The position numbers were made by a program, and so were the translations under genes. Under the pieces are notes generated by a model. It was not told the origin of the DNA and made no database searches. It saw nothing but the letters and a program-made list of their open reading frames with translations. Positions 1 through 14,900 of a DNA stretch of 64,000 nucleotides are shown one piece after another (positions within the stretch are counted from its first letter, which is position 1; each line of letters starts with the position of its first letter). Location of the stretch: positions 39,942,627 through 40,006,626 of the forward strand of contig JAAONU010000013.1 in assembly GCA_012932295.1 (NCBI GenBank), read 5' to 3'. The DNA comes from Cyclina sinensis (lineage: Eukaryota; Mollusca; Bivalvia; Venerida; Veneridae).

Positions 1-832
1 CTTTTCAAAGATTACATATTTTACAAAAATAGGATCCCTGGGACAAGGCTGATCTTGACCTTAGGGACATAATCAAACAAACTTGGTAGAGGTCCTATAC
101 ACAAAGCCTCATGCCAAATTTCAGAACTCTAGGCCTTGTAACTTCAGGCAGTTTTTTTTCTATATTTCTAGGTAAAATATGTGACCCTTCTGTTGGGGCT
201 CATTGTGACCTCAGGGGCACTTTTTTAACAAACTTGATAGAGGTCCACTAGATAATGCTCCAAACCAAATTTTCTACCTCTGAGCTTAGCAGTTTTAGAC
301 AAGATTTTTCCTCTATTTCTCTTTGTAAAAATTGTGATGCCCCAGATGGGGCCAATAGTGACCCTAGGGATATGATTAGAACAACCTTGGTAGAGGTCTA
401 TCAGACAATGCTTCATGCCAAATTTTAAAACTCTAGGCCTTGTGTTTTCAGATAAGCTTTTTAGAGATTTTCTTCTATATTGCTATGTAAAAGTTGGGTG
501 TGGCAAAAAGTGACCACAGGGATATTATTTGAATAAACTTGGTAGAGGTCCATTAAATAAGGCTACACCAAATTTCAGATCTCTGGGCTTAGCCGTTTTT
601 GATAAGAAAAGTTTTTCATTCCTGTTGCCACAGCAACCACAGTTCTTCATGGAATTGAATTCTTTGAACAAATTCGGCAAAGCTTCGACAAGAAACATTC
701 CTGCAAAGTTTTAAAAACATTCACCTGGTGGTTTAGGAGGAGATGTTGTTCAAAGTAAAAAGCTGACAAAGCATGACAGACGCAGGGCGATCACAAAAGC
801 TCACCTTGAGCAGATAGTGCTCAGGTGAGCTA
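1..832 (+). repeat. Satellite-bearing (pearl/Helentron-like) element, family A, 5'-truncated by window edge
   Basis: About 165-bp monomers repeat here (marker phrase around 'GGTAGAGGTCC'). They are followed by a 3' module containing a CGATCACAAAAGCTCACC stretch and a terminal hairpin, GCTCACCT paired with AGGTGAGC, ending CTAA at 832. The same end occurs at 14536 and a worn version at 2568. No coding capacity is seen; the open frames here are repeat artefacts. Confidence 0.75.
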
Positions 833-1093
833 ATAACATACAATAATGAAAAAAATCAAATACCTAAGGTTATGATGCATTTTATTGCAATAAAGCTACA
901 AGCAAGAAACAAAATAATTAACACAGATTGCTTTGAGTAAATGTATTCATATGATGTAAAGTAAAAATAGTAGGAGTTGGTGCAAATAAACACGTAAGTT
1001 ACAATCTCATCTTAAATCAAATAAATATCATGTTCAATCACATAGCATCAAGCTTTGACATAACTTTCATAGGCACTGGATCACCAATCAAAA
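833..1093. other. Unassigned spacer, possible distal 3' UTR of the SDR gene
   Basis: AT-rich unique-looking sequence. On the minus strand an AATAAA hexamer lies near 872-877 (TTTATT on plus). If the SDR transcript reads through the element at 1094-2568, this could be its poly(A) signal. That is inference only; no splice or expression evidence is visible. Confidence 0.25.
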
Positions 1094-2568
1094 AACAAGA
1101 GGGCCTTGATGGCCCTAGATCGCTCACCTGAATACTTTGCCTTTGGGTCTGCTATTGAGCTAACATCAAAAGCTTTTTTAAGAACCTCCCTATATAAATC
1201 TATATGAATACAAGTGAACCACTGGGCAGGGCCAAATTTCGCTCAAGGGGCATAATTTGAACAAACTTAGTAGATGACCTCTAGGTGATGCTCCATTAAA
1301 ATTATCTTAGTTTTAGGCTCTGTGGTTTCAGACAAGAGATTTTTTAAAAGTTTTACCTATATAAGCCTAAGTAACATCAACTGACCCCCAGGGCAGGGCC
1401 AAATTTGATCTCAGGGGCATAATTTGAACAAATTTGGTAGAGGTCTGCTAAACAATGCTACATACCAAATCTTAAGGATCAGGGCTTTGTGGTTTCAGAC
1501 AATTAGATTTTCAAAGTTTTCACTATATAAGCCTATGTAAAATCAATTGACCCCAGGGACAGGGCCAAATGTGACTCCAAGGGTATAATTTGAAGAAACT
1601 GGAAGAGGTCCACTAGACAATGCTACATACCAAATTTTATGGCTCAGAGCCTTGTGGTTTTAGACAAGAAGATTTTCAAAGTTTTCCCTATATAAGCCTA
1701 TGTAAAACCATTTACCCCAGGGTGGGACCAAATTTGACCCCAGGAGTATAATCTGAACAAACTTGGTAGAGGTCCACTCGACAATGCTAAATACAAAATC
1801 TTAAGGCTCAGGCCCTTGTGGTTTCAGACAAGAACATTTTCAAAGTTTTTCCTATATTAGCCTATCTAGAATCAACTGACCCTCAGGTTGGGGCCAAATT
1901 TGACCCCAGGGGCATAATTTGAACAAACTTGGTAGAGGTCCACTCGACAATAATCCATACCAAATCTTAAGGCTCATGGCCTTGTGGTTTCAGACAAGAA
2001 GATTTTTGAAGTTTTTTCTATACAAGCCTATGTAAAACCGATGACCCCGGGGTGGGGCCAAATTTGACCCCAGAGGTATAATTTGAACAAACTTGGTTGA
2101 GGTTCGCTAGAAAATGCTACATACCAAATCTAAAGGCTCAGGGCCATGTGGTTTCAGACAAGAGGAGTTTCAAAGTTTTCTCTATATAAGCCTATGTAAA
2201 ATCATTGACCCCAGAACAGGGCCAAATTTGACTCCAGGGGCATAATTGAAAAAATTGGTAGAGGTCCACTAGACAATGCTACATTACAAATCTTAAGGCT
2301 TAGGGTCTTGTGGTTTCAGACAAGAAGATTTTCAAAGTTTTTCCATTCAGTTGTCACTGCAACTGGAGTTCATGATGGAATTCAATTCTTTGAACAACTT
2401 TGGTAGAGCTTCATACAAGGAATATCCCAGCATATTGTGTCAATGTTTGCTTAGCGGTTTAGGAAGAGAAGTTGTTTAAGTCAAATTGTTTACGAGGCAC
2501 GACGCACAGACGCACGCCAGACAATCAACGATCCCAATAGCTCACTCTGAGCAGCGCTCGGTGAGCTA
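1094..2568 (+). repeat. Complete satellite-bearing element, family A
   Basis: It starts AACAAGAGGGCC, followed at once by a hairpin (AGGGCC with GGCCCT), then a CGCTCACCTGA block. Seven monomers follow, with marker positions near 1273, 1441, 1604, 1769, 1937, 2099 and 2261, giving a period of 162-168 bp. It closes with a degenerate GCTCAC...GGTGAGCTAA hairpin. It lies just downstream of the SDR stop codon, so it may be part of, or truncate, the 3' UTR. Confidence 0.8.
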
Positions 2569-2690
2569 AAAAAAAAACAACAAAAAAGAATGCAATGTTA
2601 CAATGTTACATCACTGAAAGCAGAACTGCTGCAAAACATGAATAATATAAATATCAGTTAGCCAATCCGCCCATATATTGAGTTCACATG

Positions 2691-2921
2691 CTACCAGCCA
2701 ATGAAATCACCCCTAACACCATGGTAGAACTTTCCAGTTCCATCTTCTCCTTTCAGTTTTGCCAGAACTGACATAACTCCTTTCAAACTTTCCTCGGCGC
2801 TGATAAGTGCATTTGGCCCACCCATCTCTGTCTTTACCCAGCCTGGATGGACAGCCGTACACAAGATGCCATCTGCTTTCAGATCTAAGCTCAGGTTGGT
2901 GGTAATCATATTCTGAGCAGC
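2691..2921 (-). CDS. SDR exon 5 and stop
   Basis: Codes residues 176-251 and a TAG stop (2693-2691). Contains PGWVKT after beta6 and the C-terminal GKFYHGVRGDFIGW. The acceptor is TTTAATAG. Confidence 0.9.
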   Translation of the reverse strand, partial: AAQNMITTNLSLDLKADGILCTAVHPGWVKTEMGGPNALISAEESLKGVMSVLAKLKGEDGTGKFYHGVRGDFIGW

Positions 2922-5900
2922 CTATTAAATGAAAATGACAGAAATTACACAGAAGTTATCACAAATTTCTTTGAATAATATATTAATATGGTGAGGTATG
3001 GACTAAACTAGCACTATGCACACTGCTTCAAATCTATCAATATGTCTTTTGAAAGAGCTCTTTAATTTCAGCTCAATTAAATCTTAACAGTTAAACAAGA
3101 GCCATGTTACACATGGTTAATCCCCCCACTGGGAAAAAGTTACCTGAAGGTTGTATTTTCAAAAACTAAATGTAATATTGTGTGTATGCAGTTTGAAGAA
3201 AATCTCTCAAAAAATAGGCAAGGTAGAGTCATTGTTCATGCACACTGCACTTCCTACCAATGTGATAGGTCAGTGCATTAATTTTGAAGAAAATCCCTCA
3301 AGTACTTTTGAAGTTATACTCTGGAACTTTTTTTTTTTTTTTAAATTGATAAAGGGGAAAAACACTAAAAGTAGGCAAGGTATAGAGTTATTATTCTTGT
3401 GCAATGTACTTTCTACCAATGTGCTTATTCAGTGTATTAAGTTTGAAGTAAATTCCTTAAGTACTTTTAGAGTTATGCCCTGGAAAAACTTAATAAATAA
3501 ATCTGATAAAGGGGAATAACTCTAAAAGTAGGCAAGGTGGAGTTATTGTTCTTACACATTGCACTTCCTTTCAATGTGCTCTGTCAGAGTATTAAGTTTA
3601 AAGTAAATCCCTCCAGGACTTTTCGAGTTATGCTTCGGACAAAGTTTTTCAAGTAAATCTGATAAAGGGGAATAACTCTAAAAGTAGGCAAGGTAGAGTA
3701 ATTGTTCTTGCACACTGCATTTTCTTCCAATGTGCTACGTCAGTGTATTTAGTTTGAAGTAAATCCCTCAAGTACTGGAGTTATGCACAGGACAATTTTT
3801 TTAAAGTAAATCTGATAAAGGGGAATAACTCTTAAAGTAGGCAAGGTAGAGTTATTGTTCTTGCACACTGCACTTCTTCCCAATGTGCTCAGTCAGTCTA
3901 TTTAGTTTGAAGAAAAGCGCTAATGTCCTTTTGGAGTTATGCTTCGGACAAAGTTTTTCAATTAAATCTGATAAAGGAGGACTCTAAAAGTAGGCTAGGT
4001 AGAGTTATTGTTCTTACACACTGCACTTCCTCCCATGTGCTCTTTCAGTGTATGAAGTTTGAAGAAAATTGCTCAAGTACTTTTATGCTCCAGACAAAAT
4101 TGGGATGGATGCACACATGGATGGAGACCATTTCTAATATCCCCTCCGTCTTTGGCAGGGGGATAAATAAACATTCCAAGTTATGCACTAAATTAAGTTC
4201 ATATTAAGACTGGTTTGGTAACAAAATCTTTGTCAAGTTTGGCAATAAAACAGTTTGGGGCAATGTGGTGAAATCAGATTTTCAATTTACAGCTATGAAA
4301 TATAGATGTTTTAGTAAAAGTAACCTTGATCTTGTTCCCAGTGATCCAGTGTCAAATCCAAAGCATTGTTTGTATGAAAGGTATATATAATATATCTTTA
4401 ATACAGAAATATTCTTGTACTTGCTTACCCAATAGCGATTCAAACCTTTGTCCTCCTACTAATTACCTATACAAAACTTTAACCTCAAGATCTCTTTCAT
4501 AACTAAATTTATTTGGTGGAAACCTTTTTCCTTTAATCTGAGCTGGTAATTTTTACTTTGAACTTACTGACTCCAAAGGCTATCCAAACCACAAACTTAA
4601 TATATAACTTTATTTCATTTAAATCTTTTTCCTGTCTTAAATTATTGATTGGAAACTTTTCTTTTGATCATAGCTAGTGCCCTTAATGTCGAACCTACTT
4701 ACCTTAATGACACTCCCAACCTGATGTATCTTCATACAAACTAGTAAATTAATTTTATTTCAATATCTCATTCCTGAATGAAATTATTGAGCACAATCCC
4801 ATTTCCCTTTGATCTAAGCTGAAGTCCTTGAAACAACTAATGCAACAATTCCAACCTGTGTCTTCATCCACTTTTCATTTAAATATCTCATTCCCAAAGA
4901 AATTCATTCAGCAGAAACAATTTTCAAGCTGGTGACCTTGACCTTGAACCTACTGACACTAAAGCAATCCAAACCTGTCCTCATACCATTTACACACATA
5001 TCAAGTTTCACCTTGGTATCTCTCTCTCCTATCTGAAGCAACTGAGTGGAATTTCTTGTCATGCTTGCATGCAAAAAAACCCAACATACTTTAATGTAAT
5101 GACCAAATTTACATTGAACCTAGAACAGTCACGGTAAGATACATATTTCCATTGAGCGTATTGTATGCTGAAAGTACTAGCAACTTGTAAAAGGGTTATT
5201 TAACTGAAACTTCAAATCTGTGCAAAATGTAGTAACACCTTTAGAATCATGTAAATTACAGTCCATCTGGTACATCTACCATTCTTATATAAGCACAACA
5301 GCACAAATGTATGAAGCCAGGTACAGGTTTACGTATGAAGCCGGGTACAGGTTTATGTATGAAGCCGGGTACAGGTTTACATATGAAGCCGGGTACAGGT
5401 TTACTGATGATAAATCGAAAGGTAACTGACAGTATAAATGGTTGAGTGTCCACTTTATAAGCGGAAGTCCCTGGGTTTGAGTCCCAGATTAGCAATGATT
5501 TTTTCACCAATACTCCTGTACCAGGCCACATTTTTTTACCACATGTTAAAATTACTCTGTAAATGGGTGTTATTTAATATAGTTTGTGCTAATATCTGAA
5601 CTCAGAATCCAATGTAATGAACAATTTTCTTCCTAACTACTTTAAAATCCTCCAATGACCCACAGAGTTGCACAGGCAATAAGATTATATACTGATTGTC
5701 AGATGTCTATCAGGTATAGGCACAGAACCTGACTTCAGGATCTCAGGGTTTTCTTGTGCTTTGTTATCTCCTTGTGTTGGACATTTGTGTCAAGCTCTTT
5801 TAAAAATCTATTCATGTACCACTGTTATAGAGCTGACACATACAGGTAGGCAGTATTAAGAAGGTTGCCTTCACTTTTGGACATTTGTCTTGCTACTGCT

Positions 5901-8900
5901 TTTTATCTTAGTGTGATTTTGTTTGCAAATTATATCAAAATTATATAAAATATCACCAAGTTACAGAACGTAAATAATGGTACTTGGAAGTATAGACAAA
6001 TGTTCTTTTAAATGGATACATGTAGTAAATGACTTCCTCCAGGACATAAAAAAGCTTTTCTTTAGATACTAGATAGTTCTAACAAGAACTGTCACTGTAA
6101 GATGACTATGCCCCCACAGTTGTGCTTTGACCAGAGCACCAGTCGTTCAGGTGGTCAGTGGGAAGGTCTTGTCCAAACAGGGGTTGTGTCCAAGTATGAA
6201 GTATATCCACTTACTAATGTGGAAGTTATGGCCAATGTTAAAGTTTTCTGACAATTGGATGTCCAAAGTGAAGACCATTCAGGGGTAAAGGTCAAACAAG
6301 TATAGATCAGGGGGAAGGTCTTGTCCAAAGGGGTGTTTTGTCAAGTATGAAGTAAATCCACTTACTAATAAGGAACTTATGGCCAATGTTAAGTTTTTGG
6401 ACAATTGGATCTTCAAGGAGAACGTCATTCAGGGGTCAAGGTCAAACAAATATAGGTCAGTGAGAAGGTCTTGTCTAAAGGGGTGTTGTGTATAAGTATG
6501 AAGTAAATCCACTTACTAATAAGAAAGTTATGGCCAATGTTAAAGTTTTTGACAGACTGATGGATGGACAGTTCAAGAACTATTTGCTTCCCTTCGGGGG
6601 CATAAAAGATGTATAAAAAAGAACCAAGCTACTAAAAACATACCATACTACTGATCACTAACCTTTGAAGCCCTGTATGCATAATTTCCACCTGATGAGT
6701 TTTCTGATATGGAAGCAACACCAGTTGAAATGTTAATTATTGCAGCTTTGTTACAGGACATTGGTTCCTCGTGATGCTGACTAGCTGCTTGTTTCAACAG
6801 TGGTAAGAAGGTCTGTAGTTCAGAAAATATAAAGAATAAAAAATACAATGAAATACAGTACTACATTATTTGATGTGCTATGGTAAATACCAAGAAGAAA
6901 AGTATTATCACTCAATCTGGTACTTACCATCAATATTTTAAGTATATATTTCCTAAGAAATCTTACTTTGTCTTCTGAATTCAACATAATTTGTCATTTT
7001 TACCATATTAGCATCTAAATGAAAAAATTAACTACAACAACCAAACCTGAATACAATGCTGCAGATTTACTCAGCATAGAAGAATTAAAGGGGCTGTGCT
7101 TGTGTTTTCTTGTATTATAAATTTCTTGTAATATTTATGACTAATGCTTAAAAACTAACTTACTGACAAAAAATAAGTCAGATAATCACTTTATAAATTG
7201 ATTTTTTTTCCTTTCATAGTGCTATACCGTTAAGCCACGGTATAACTACATCGTATAACATTTAAATTAAATAATTGTTATTTCAGTTGCAGTGATAGTG
7301 GTGACAGTAAAAGCATTGGTAAAATTTTGTTAACATGAGGGTCCAGAGTTCAAATCAAGCTGAAGCGAATATATATTTTTTTGTTCTTTTTTGACTTTTA
7401 TAATCAGTTTTGAAGTAAAATATCATGTTGTTATAATCTCACGGCATCTAGATATCTAATTTATGTAAAAAATATTTTTATATCAAATCTGGAGTACAGC
7501 CCCTTTAAACTTTATATGTAATGTACCCAACAATTTCATAATACTGTAAGGCAGAAATGAATGTCAGTAATTTTGAGTAATAAGTATGATGAGATTCAAT
7601 ATGAGTAAAAGTGAAATACTATGTAATACAATTATTGTGAGTAAATATGCACACAAAAAAGAGGGCCATAATGGACCTGAGGGACTCACCTGTGTATTTT
7701 GGCTGTGGGTCTGCTGTTGAGCAAACGTCAGAAGCAAAATAACAGGTTTTGTATTTTTAAATGATCTCATATTTTCTACAAATAGAACCCTGGGACATGG
7801 CTAATTTTGACCCTAGGGAGACAATTTGAACAAGCTTGGTATGTATTCAAGATACAATTTTACATAAAAAATATCTAAGCTCTTTGGCATACAGTTTCAG
7901 ATGAAAAGATTCTCAAGTTTTCCATATATAAGCCTATGTAAAAGCAAGTGACACAGGGGCAGTGCCATTCATGATGCCAGAGGCATAATTTGAACAATCT
8001 TAGTAGATGCTCCATGCAAAATATCTCAGGACTAAAGCTTATGGTTTCTCACAAGAAGATTTTCAAAGATGAAATATTTTACACAAATAGGACCCCTGGG
8101 ACGGGACCAATTTTGACCCCTGGGACAAAATTTGAATGAACTTTGTAGAGGTCCACTAGACAATGCAACACACAAAATATCTAGGATTCAGACAAGAAGA
8201 TTTTTTAATTCTTCCCTATATAAGACTATGTAAAATCAAATGACCGCAGGGCAGGACCAGTAACGATCCTAGGGGCATGATTTGAACAATCTTGGAATAG
8301 GACCTCTAGACAATGCTCCCTTATGGTTTCTCCAAAGAAGATTTTCAAAGATCTTATATCTTACATAAAAAACCCCCCTCCCCCAGTCCGTGCCAATTTT
8401 GATCCCACAGACATAATTTGAAATAACATGGTAGAGGTCTACTAGACAATGCAACATTTTAAATATCTAAGCTCTGCGGCATACAGTTTGAGACAAGAAG
8501 ATTTTTTAAGTCTTTCCTAAAAAATGCCATGTAAAATCAACTGACCCCTGGGCAGGGGCATTAATGACCCATGGGGCATTATTTGAACAATCATGGTAGA
8601 AGACCTAGAAGATTGACTTCAAGATGAACAATGCAAAATATCTAAGGTCTATAGCTGACAGTTTCTTTAAAGAAGATTTTCAAAGATTAAATATTTTACA
8701 AAAATAAGACCCAATAGGGGCAGGGCCAATTTAAAGTAAAAGGACATAATGTGAATTAACTTGGTAGAGGTCCACTAGACAATGTAACATACAAAATATC
8801 TTAGCTCTAGGGAATAGACAAGAAGATTTTTCAATTCTTTTCAAATCTTTAAAATCAAGTGACACTGGCGCAGCCCCATTAATTATCCCTGGGGCATAAT

Positions 8901-11900
8901 TTGAATCATCTTGGTAGAGGACCTTTAGATGATGCTCCAAGCAAAATATCTAAGGTTTAAAGCTTATAGTGTCTCACAAGAAGATTTTCAATGATGAAAT
9001 ATTTTACACAAATTTACACCCCAGGGACAAAATTTGAATAAAATTGGTAGAGGTCCACTTGAGAATGCAACATATAAAAAATCTTAGCTTTAAGGCATAC
9101 AGTTTATGATAAGAGATAAGAAGATTTTTTTTAAATCTTTCCATTATACGCCTATGTACAAAGCAGGCCGATTAATGGAATATGTGGTATATTTAGGAAT
9201 AGATTTTAAGTTTGAGTGACCTACAGTCAAATATATAAATGGTGTCGAGTTCAGATGCATAGTAATTTAACCACAAAGTCAGTGGGCCTGAGTGATTAAA
9301 TAATTACACATCTGTATTCAGATGTACTGTCCATACCAATATTTCACTTATAAAAATATTTTAAAACATTATCAGTTTACAATGACAATTATAAGAACAG
9401 CCGAAAGTAGTCTGCAGTGATGCCAGCGGGCACGAGCTTGTATTCAGCATGCTATAATGTATTATTTGTATTACCAGTACTATATGATATATCATGCTCA
9501 ATTCCTTCCCTGTTTATTTTCGGCAAATTGTAGATTGAGTTAGAATACAATATGAATTATTTTATAAGACTGACTGATGATATATTAGAGGCAATAAAAC
9601 CACCACATCTATAACGTTAGCAAATACACTACTGAATATATGGGGTGCAACTGCCATAAAAACCTGCAGTAAATAATACAGCCATCTTTCAAAGCAATGC
9701 TGACTGGGTATCAAGCACAAGCTGGAAAAAAACAACAACAAATATTCTTATGTTTAACATCTTCACACAGCAGGGCTGTTTTAGAGAGGTTCATTTGGTG
9801 TTTATTAAATACTTCAACCTTGTTAAGAATATATTGCATGTTTTATGATAACAAGAGGGCTATGATGGCCCTATTATTGCTCACCTTAGTACTGCAACTA
9901 CTTTCATTCACATACCAAATATCTAACCCCCCTTGTAGTTTCTGACAAGAAGACTTTTATAGTTTTTACCTATGTCAGTTTATATAAGACCAAATGATCC
10001 CTGGGGTGGGGCCAATTTTTATTTTAAGCCTCACAGACCTTGACCCTAGTGACCTAAAATCTAATTCAAGGGCAGATGTCCATGGTACATTCATACCAAA
10101 TATCTACGATACTGGTCAATAAATGAAGACTCAGCCAGTGGTTTGTAAGATCATCAAAGTTGTGAAATAATTTTCATGCAGACATAGCAAAATATGCCTC
10201 CTCTGACCCATACTTTTGGAACCCATGATCAGATCAGGCTGGTTCAAGAAAATAAAGGAGATCAATTGTTTATTAATGTTTTGTGAAAGATTTGTTGAAA
10301 TTGTATTGTTTGAAAAAAATTCAATAAATTGACCTTGACTGTCAAGGTCATTTTAAGGTCAAGGTCATACTTCAAAGAATTAAAATGTCAGATTTGTCAT
10401 AAGTAATGTTTCGTCCAAGTATGAATCAAATCCATAAATAAATGACAAAGTTATGACAATTTAGGCAAAATGCAATTATCTGACCTTGATGGTCAAGGTT
10501 ATTTTTAGGATCAAGGTCATACTTGAATTGTTCAACATGTTGGTTTTGTCATAAGTGTTGTTTTGTCCAAGAATGAATCAAACCCAACCATAAAAAACAA
10601 AGTTATGGCAAATTGTAGCAAAATTCAATAATTTGACCTTGACTGTCAAGGTCATTTTAATGTCAAGGCCATACTTGAAAGAATCATAATGTTGGATTTG
10701 TCATAAGTGTCGTTTTGTCCAAGAATGAATCAAATCAATAAATAAATGACAAAGTTATGACAATTTGAGCAAAATTCAATAATTGACCTTGACGGTCATG
10801 GTCATTTTTAGGTTAAGGTCACACTTGAATAATTTAACATGTCGGCTTTGTCATAAGTGTTGTACTGTCCAAGTTTATTTCAAATCCAACCATAAATACG
10901 TAACAAAATTATGGCCAGTTTGAGCAAAATTCAATAATTTGACATTGACTGTCAAGGTTATTTAAAGGTCATGATCAAACTTGAAATAATCATAATGTCG
11001 GGTTTGTCGTAAGTGTTGTTTGTCCAAGTTTAATTCAAATCCATAAAAAATGACAGTTATGACAATTTAACCAAAATTCAATCATCTGACCAAGACGGTC
11101 AAGGTCATTTTAAGGTCCAGGTCATACATGAAAGAATCATAATGTCGGATTTGTCAGAAGTGTTGTTCTCTCCAAGTATGAATCAATTCCATAAGAAATG
11201 AAAAAGTTATGACTATTTTACAAAAATTCAATTATCTGACCTAGATGGTCAAAGTCATTTTAAGGTCAAGGTCACACTTGAAAGAATCATAATGACGGAA
11301 TTGTCACAAGTGTTGTTTCGACCAAGTATGAATCAAATCAAACTAAAAATAACAAAGTTATGGCCAATTTTAGCAAAGTTCTATAATTTGACCTTGAAGG
11401 TAGAAGTCAATTATGAGTCAAGGTCAAGTTCAGTCTGGTCCACTTGAGGATCATGTCCAAAGGGCTGTTGTGTCCAAGTATGAAGACAATCCACCTATTA
11501 ATAATACAGTTATGGCCAATTTTAGCAAAATTCAATAATCTGACCCTGAAGGTGAAGGTCATTTATGAATCAGGGTCAAGTTTAGTCTGGTCCACTAGAA
11601 GATCTTGTCCAAAAGGGTTCTTGTGTCCAAGAATAAAGACAATACACCTATTAATAATAAAGTTATACCCAATTTTAGCAAATTCAATATTCTGACCTTG
11701 AAGGAGAAGGTCATTTATGAGTCAAGGTCAAGTTTAGTCTGGTCTACTTGAAGGTCTTGTCCAAAGGGTTGTTGTGTCCAAGTATGAAGCCAACTGATAA
11801 AGTAATAAAAAAATTATGATCAATGTTAAAGTTTTCTGACGGGAATGGCAATGGCAACAGCATCGGCAACTGCAACGACAACATGACTAAAGCAATAACA

Positions 11901-14900
11901 CAATTTTTTTTTTTTAAAAAGTTGAGCTAAAATACCACATTTGCAAGGACAGTTGATTTCTTGTAAAATTTACCTGCTACTTTCCTTCAATAATTTACAA
12001 ATTATTTTCCTAACAAGCATTATTAGGTATTATAAAGGGAGATAGTTAAAATAACTAAATAATGTAGAGTGATGGTTTTTCAACACTGCACTTCCTCTCA
12101 CCAGTCCCTATAACTGTGAAGATATGAGATATCACTGATACTTTAGAAGTTATACTCTAGAGAAGCATTATTTAACTTTTGTAAATATCATTAAGGGAGA
12201 TAATTCAAAATTTAAGCAAGGTAGAATTAAGGTTCATGAACACTGCATTTCCTCTCACTGTTCCTTATCACTGTGTGAAGTCTTAATAAAATTCCTTAAA
12301 TAGGTTAGAAGTTATTCTCTGGACAAGCATAACTACCGGTAAGTAACATAAAGGGAGATAATTATTAACTAAGTAATGTAGGTTATGGTTCTTTGACATT
12401 ACACTTCCTCTCACTAGACTCTATAACTGTGTGGAGTTTCAATGAGACATCATTGATAGTTTAAAAGTTGTACTCCGGACAAGCATCATTAAACATTTAA
12501 GTATCTTTAAGGGAGATAATTCATAAAGTAAGTTAATTAGAGTTATGCTTCTTTGACACTGCACTTCCTCTGACTAGTCTCTATAACTGTGTGAAGTTTC
12601 AATGAAATATCATGTACAGTTTAGGAGTTATATTCTGGACAAGCATTATTAACTTAAGGGCAATAATTAAAATAATATGCAAAATAGAATTATGGTTCTT
12701 ATACACTGCACTTCCTCTTACTGGTCTCTATCAACAATCTGTTCAGTTTCAATCAAATTCCTTCAATACGTTTCAAGTTATTCTACTGACGAGTGTGACG
12801 GACGGACAGAGGGACTGATGGATGGACAAGGCAGCAACTATATGCTCTCCCTTAAGAGAGCATAAAAAATCATAGGATAAAAGCAACAATGAAATGATAA
12901 TCATCAAAAGTCATTTTGATCAACTGTGGACTTACAGTTTATACTTGTACAAGGCTATTTCAGGACAATGCTCAATGAATGAAGATGTTCCAATGAAATT
13001 GTTTTCAAAATTGTAAACCAAATAGCAAAATATCATTAAACAAGAGGGCCATGATGGTCCTGGATTGCTCACCTGAGTACTTTGGCTGTAGGTTTGCTGC
13101 TAAGCAGTATTTCATTTTTTAATTGAAAATATGTTAGTGCCTACAAACCAAATATGTAAAATATCAGTCAATAAATAAAGGCTCTGTGACAGAAAGTAGA
13201 AATATCTATTATAAGCTATGGTGACCTTGACCTTGACCCAGTGACCTCAAACCCTACCCATGGGTAGACGTCCATGCAAGGAACCTATATACTGAATATC
13301 AAAGATATTGGTCTATAAATGAAGGCTCTATGAGGTACAGTAGATAAATCTATTTTTAGCCTCCATGACCTTTAACCTAATCTAATAATTTCAAAAAGTT
13401 TGATAAAGCTTGCTTCATGCCAAATTTTAAAATTCTAGGCCTTGTGGTTTCAGACAAGAAGATTTTTAAAGATTTTCTTCTATACTGCTATTTAAAACTT
13501 ATGACCCCTCGGGCGGGGCCAATAGTGACCCCAGTGACATTTTTCAAACAAACTAGGTAGAGGTCCACTAGACAATGTTGCATACCAAATATCTAAGCTG
13601 TAGGCATTGAGGTTTCCAGTAAGAAGATTTTTAAAGATTGCCTTTTTTACATATTAAGGGCCCCCCGGGGCGGGGCCAATTTTGACCCCGGGGCCAACAT
13701 ATAAACAATACTTGTAAAGGTTCTCAACACAATACTCCACACCAAATATCTAAGGTCTAGTCTTATTAATTTTGGAGAAAAATGATTTTTCATGTTTTTC
13801 CTATATAACTCTATTTAAATCAATAGAACACTGGGGCGTGGCCAATTTTGACCCAGGGGACATAATTTGAACAAACTTGATAGAGGTCCACTAGACAATG
13901 CTGCACCTCAAATATCTAAACTCTACGCCTTGCGGTTTCAGACAAGAAGATTTTTTCAAGTTTTTCCTATATAACTCTATATAAAACATTTGACCCCTGG
14001 GGGCGGGGCCATTTTTGACCCAGGAGCCATGATTTGAACAAACTTGGTAGAGGTCCACTGGACAATGCTGCACACCAAATATCTAAACTCTAGGCCTTGT
14101 GGTTTCAGACAAGAAGATTTTTAAAGTTTTTCCTATATAATTCTTTGTAAAACTAGTGACCCCTGGGGCAGGGCCATTTTTTACCCAGGGGTCATGATTT
14201 GAACAAACTTGGTAAAGGTCCACCTGATGATGCTTCTTACCAAATATCTAAGCTCCAGGCCTTATAGTTCTTGAGAAGAAGATTTTTAAAGTTCCAACTT
14301 TGAAAATCTATTTTTAGCTCCTGTGGCCTAGAAATGCAATTGACCCGAACCATTTGAACAATTTTGGTAAAGCTTCATGCAAGAAACATTCCTGCTAAGT
14401 TTCAGCAAGATTGGCCCAGCAGTTCAGGAGAAGAAGTTGTTTGAAGAAAAAGTTGACGACGCACGCACGGACAGATGACGGACATCAGGCGATCACAAAA
14501 GCTCACCTTGAGCATTTTGTGCTCAGGTGAGCTAAAAACAAATGAAAGAATAAAAGCAGGAAATAAAATCATTTCAGCATACTGTAGCAAGTATTTTTTT
14601 CGCAGCATCTAAGTATATAACTGCTCATATTTTCCGTAGCAAGCTGGAGCCATTTTTTAAAATGCTCTTACCTTAGCAACCATTAGAGGTCCAATAGCAT
14701 TCACTTCATAATGCAATGCCATCTCTTCTCTTGTAACCTCCTCAATACCTCCACGACAGAGTCGTCCACTATTGTTAATGAGTAAATTCAAACCTTCGTC
14801 CTTAACCCGTGACTCAACAAAAGTCTTTGCCTTGTCAATTGTTTCTTGTTTTACAACATCTGTAAATAAAGACATGTTAAAAGCTCAGACATTCTAAACA

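Noticed and set aside
3151..4207. Open frames of 90-120 codons as genes
   Set aside because: They repeat with the 155-bp monomers and contain no protein motif.
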